A model generated the notes under the pieces. The model did no database searches. It was not told the origin of the DNA and saw nothing but the letters and a program-made list of their open reading frames with translations. A stretch of DNA of 30,677 nucleotides from SIG307 sp045596385 (lineage in GTDB: Bacteria; Bacillota; Clostridia; Lachnospirales; Lachnospiraceae): positions 1 to 30,677 of the forward strand of contig JAZOCC010000003.1 in the NCBI GenBank assembly GCA_045596385.1, in the 5' to 3' direction. This document shows, one piece after another, positions 30,619 through 30,677 of this stretch. How positions within the stretch are numbered: the stretch's first letter is position 1; every line of letters begins with the position of its first letter. Both the position numbers and the translations under genes were made by a program.

Positions 30619-30677
30619 TCGTATTATATATAACAGCTAATACCAATGCATGTCAAGTACAGGCGAATTTTTCCGCC

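Noticed and set aside
30652..30660. GTCAAGTAC near the window end, also found at the start of the left 92-bp repeat
   Set aside because: Only nine bases match and the flanks differ, so it cannot be called a third repeat copy from this window.

Overview
The window looks like a chromosomal segment of an anaerobic, fibre-degrading Lachnospiraceae bacterium (Butyrivibrio/Roseburia type). The reasons are the low-to-moderate GC, strong AGGAGG ribosome sites, a large multimodular GH10 xylanase with a CE2-like esterase nearby, FakA/FakB-PlsY lipid genes and several typical Firmicutes families. This placement is inference from gene content, not from a marker gene. No rRNA, tRNA, CRISPR array, transposase or phage gene was seen.

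Layout. 1-7011 (all minus): the start of a secreted protein cut by the window edge, a chemotaxis transducer, a CE2-like SGNH esterase and a two-gene heterodimeric ABC exporter. 7340-10465 (plus): a secreted xylanase with three N-terminal repeats, a GH10 domain, a Pro/Thr linker and two CBM2-like modules. 10600-13502: a U32-like protein, an OFA-family MFS transporter and a Bcp peroxiredoxin. 13597-15473: a unit bounded by two ~92-bp imperfect direct repeats; it holds an AAA_14/DUF4143 ATPase gene with a three-copy operator-like motif and a structured GC-rich element. 15516-19324 (minus): a DUF308-fakB-fakA-plsY operon whose promoter overlaps a 36-bp perfect palindrome. 19493-21962 (plus): a PF06541 membrane protein with a two-component system. 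22041-23515 (minus): two DUF308-type membrane proteins and an SCP2-like protein. 23721-24734: an unrecognised 337-aa protein. 24820-26113 (minus): tetR and mntP behind a yybP-ykoY manganese riboswitch. 26317-30560 (plus): a P2-type cation ATPase, a DedA/VTT protein and a cardiolipin-synthase-like protein that lacks its C-terminal half.

How the genes fit together. Xylanase and esterase suit breakdown of acetylated xylan. FakB carries a fatty acid, FakA phosphorylates it and PlsY transfers the acyl group from acyl-phosphate to glycerol-3-phosphate, so this operon is a complete route for placing exogenous fatty acids into phospholipid. MntP, a metal riboswitch and a divergent P-type ATPase form a metal-efflux locus. 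A 22-bp motif GGACA-N12-TGTCC occurs three times, twice between the DUF308 operon and the 337-aa gene and once between mntP and the ATPase. It suggests one regulon, with the TetR protein encoded between these sites as the obvious candidate regulator.

The least explained parts are the repeat-bounded ATPase unit, the shared 22-bp motif, the 36-bp palindrome and the truncated PLD protein.
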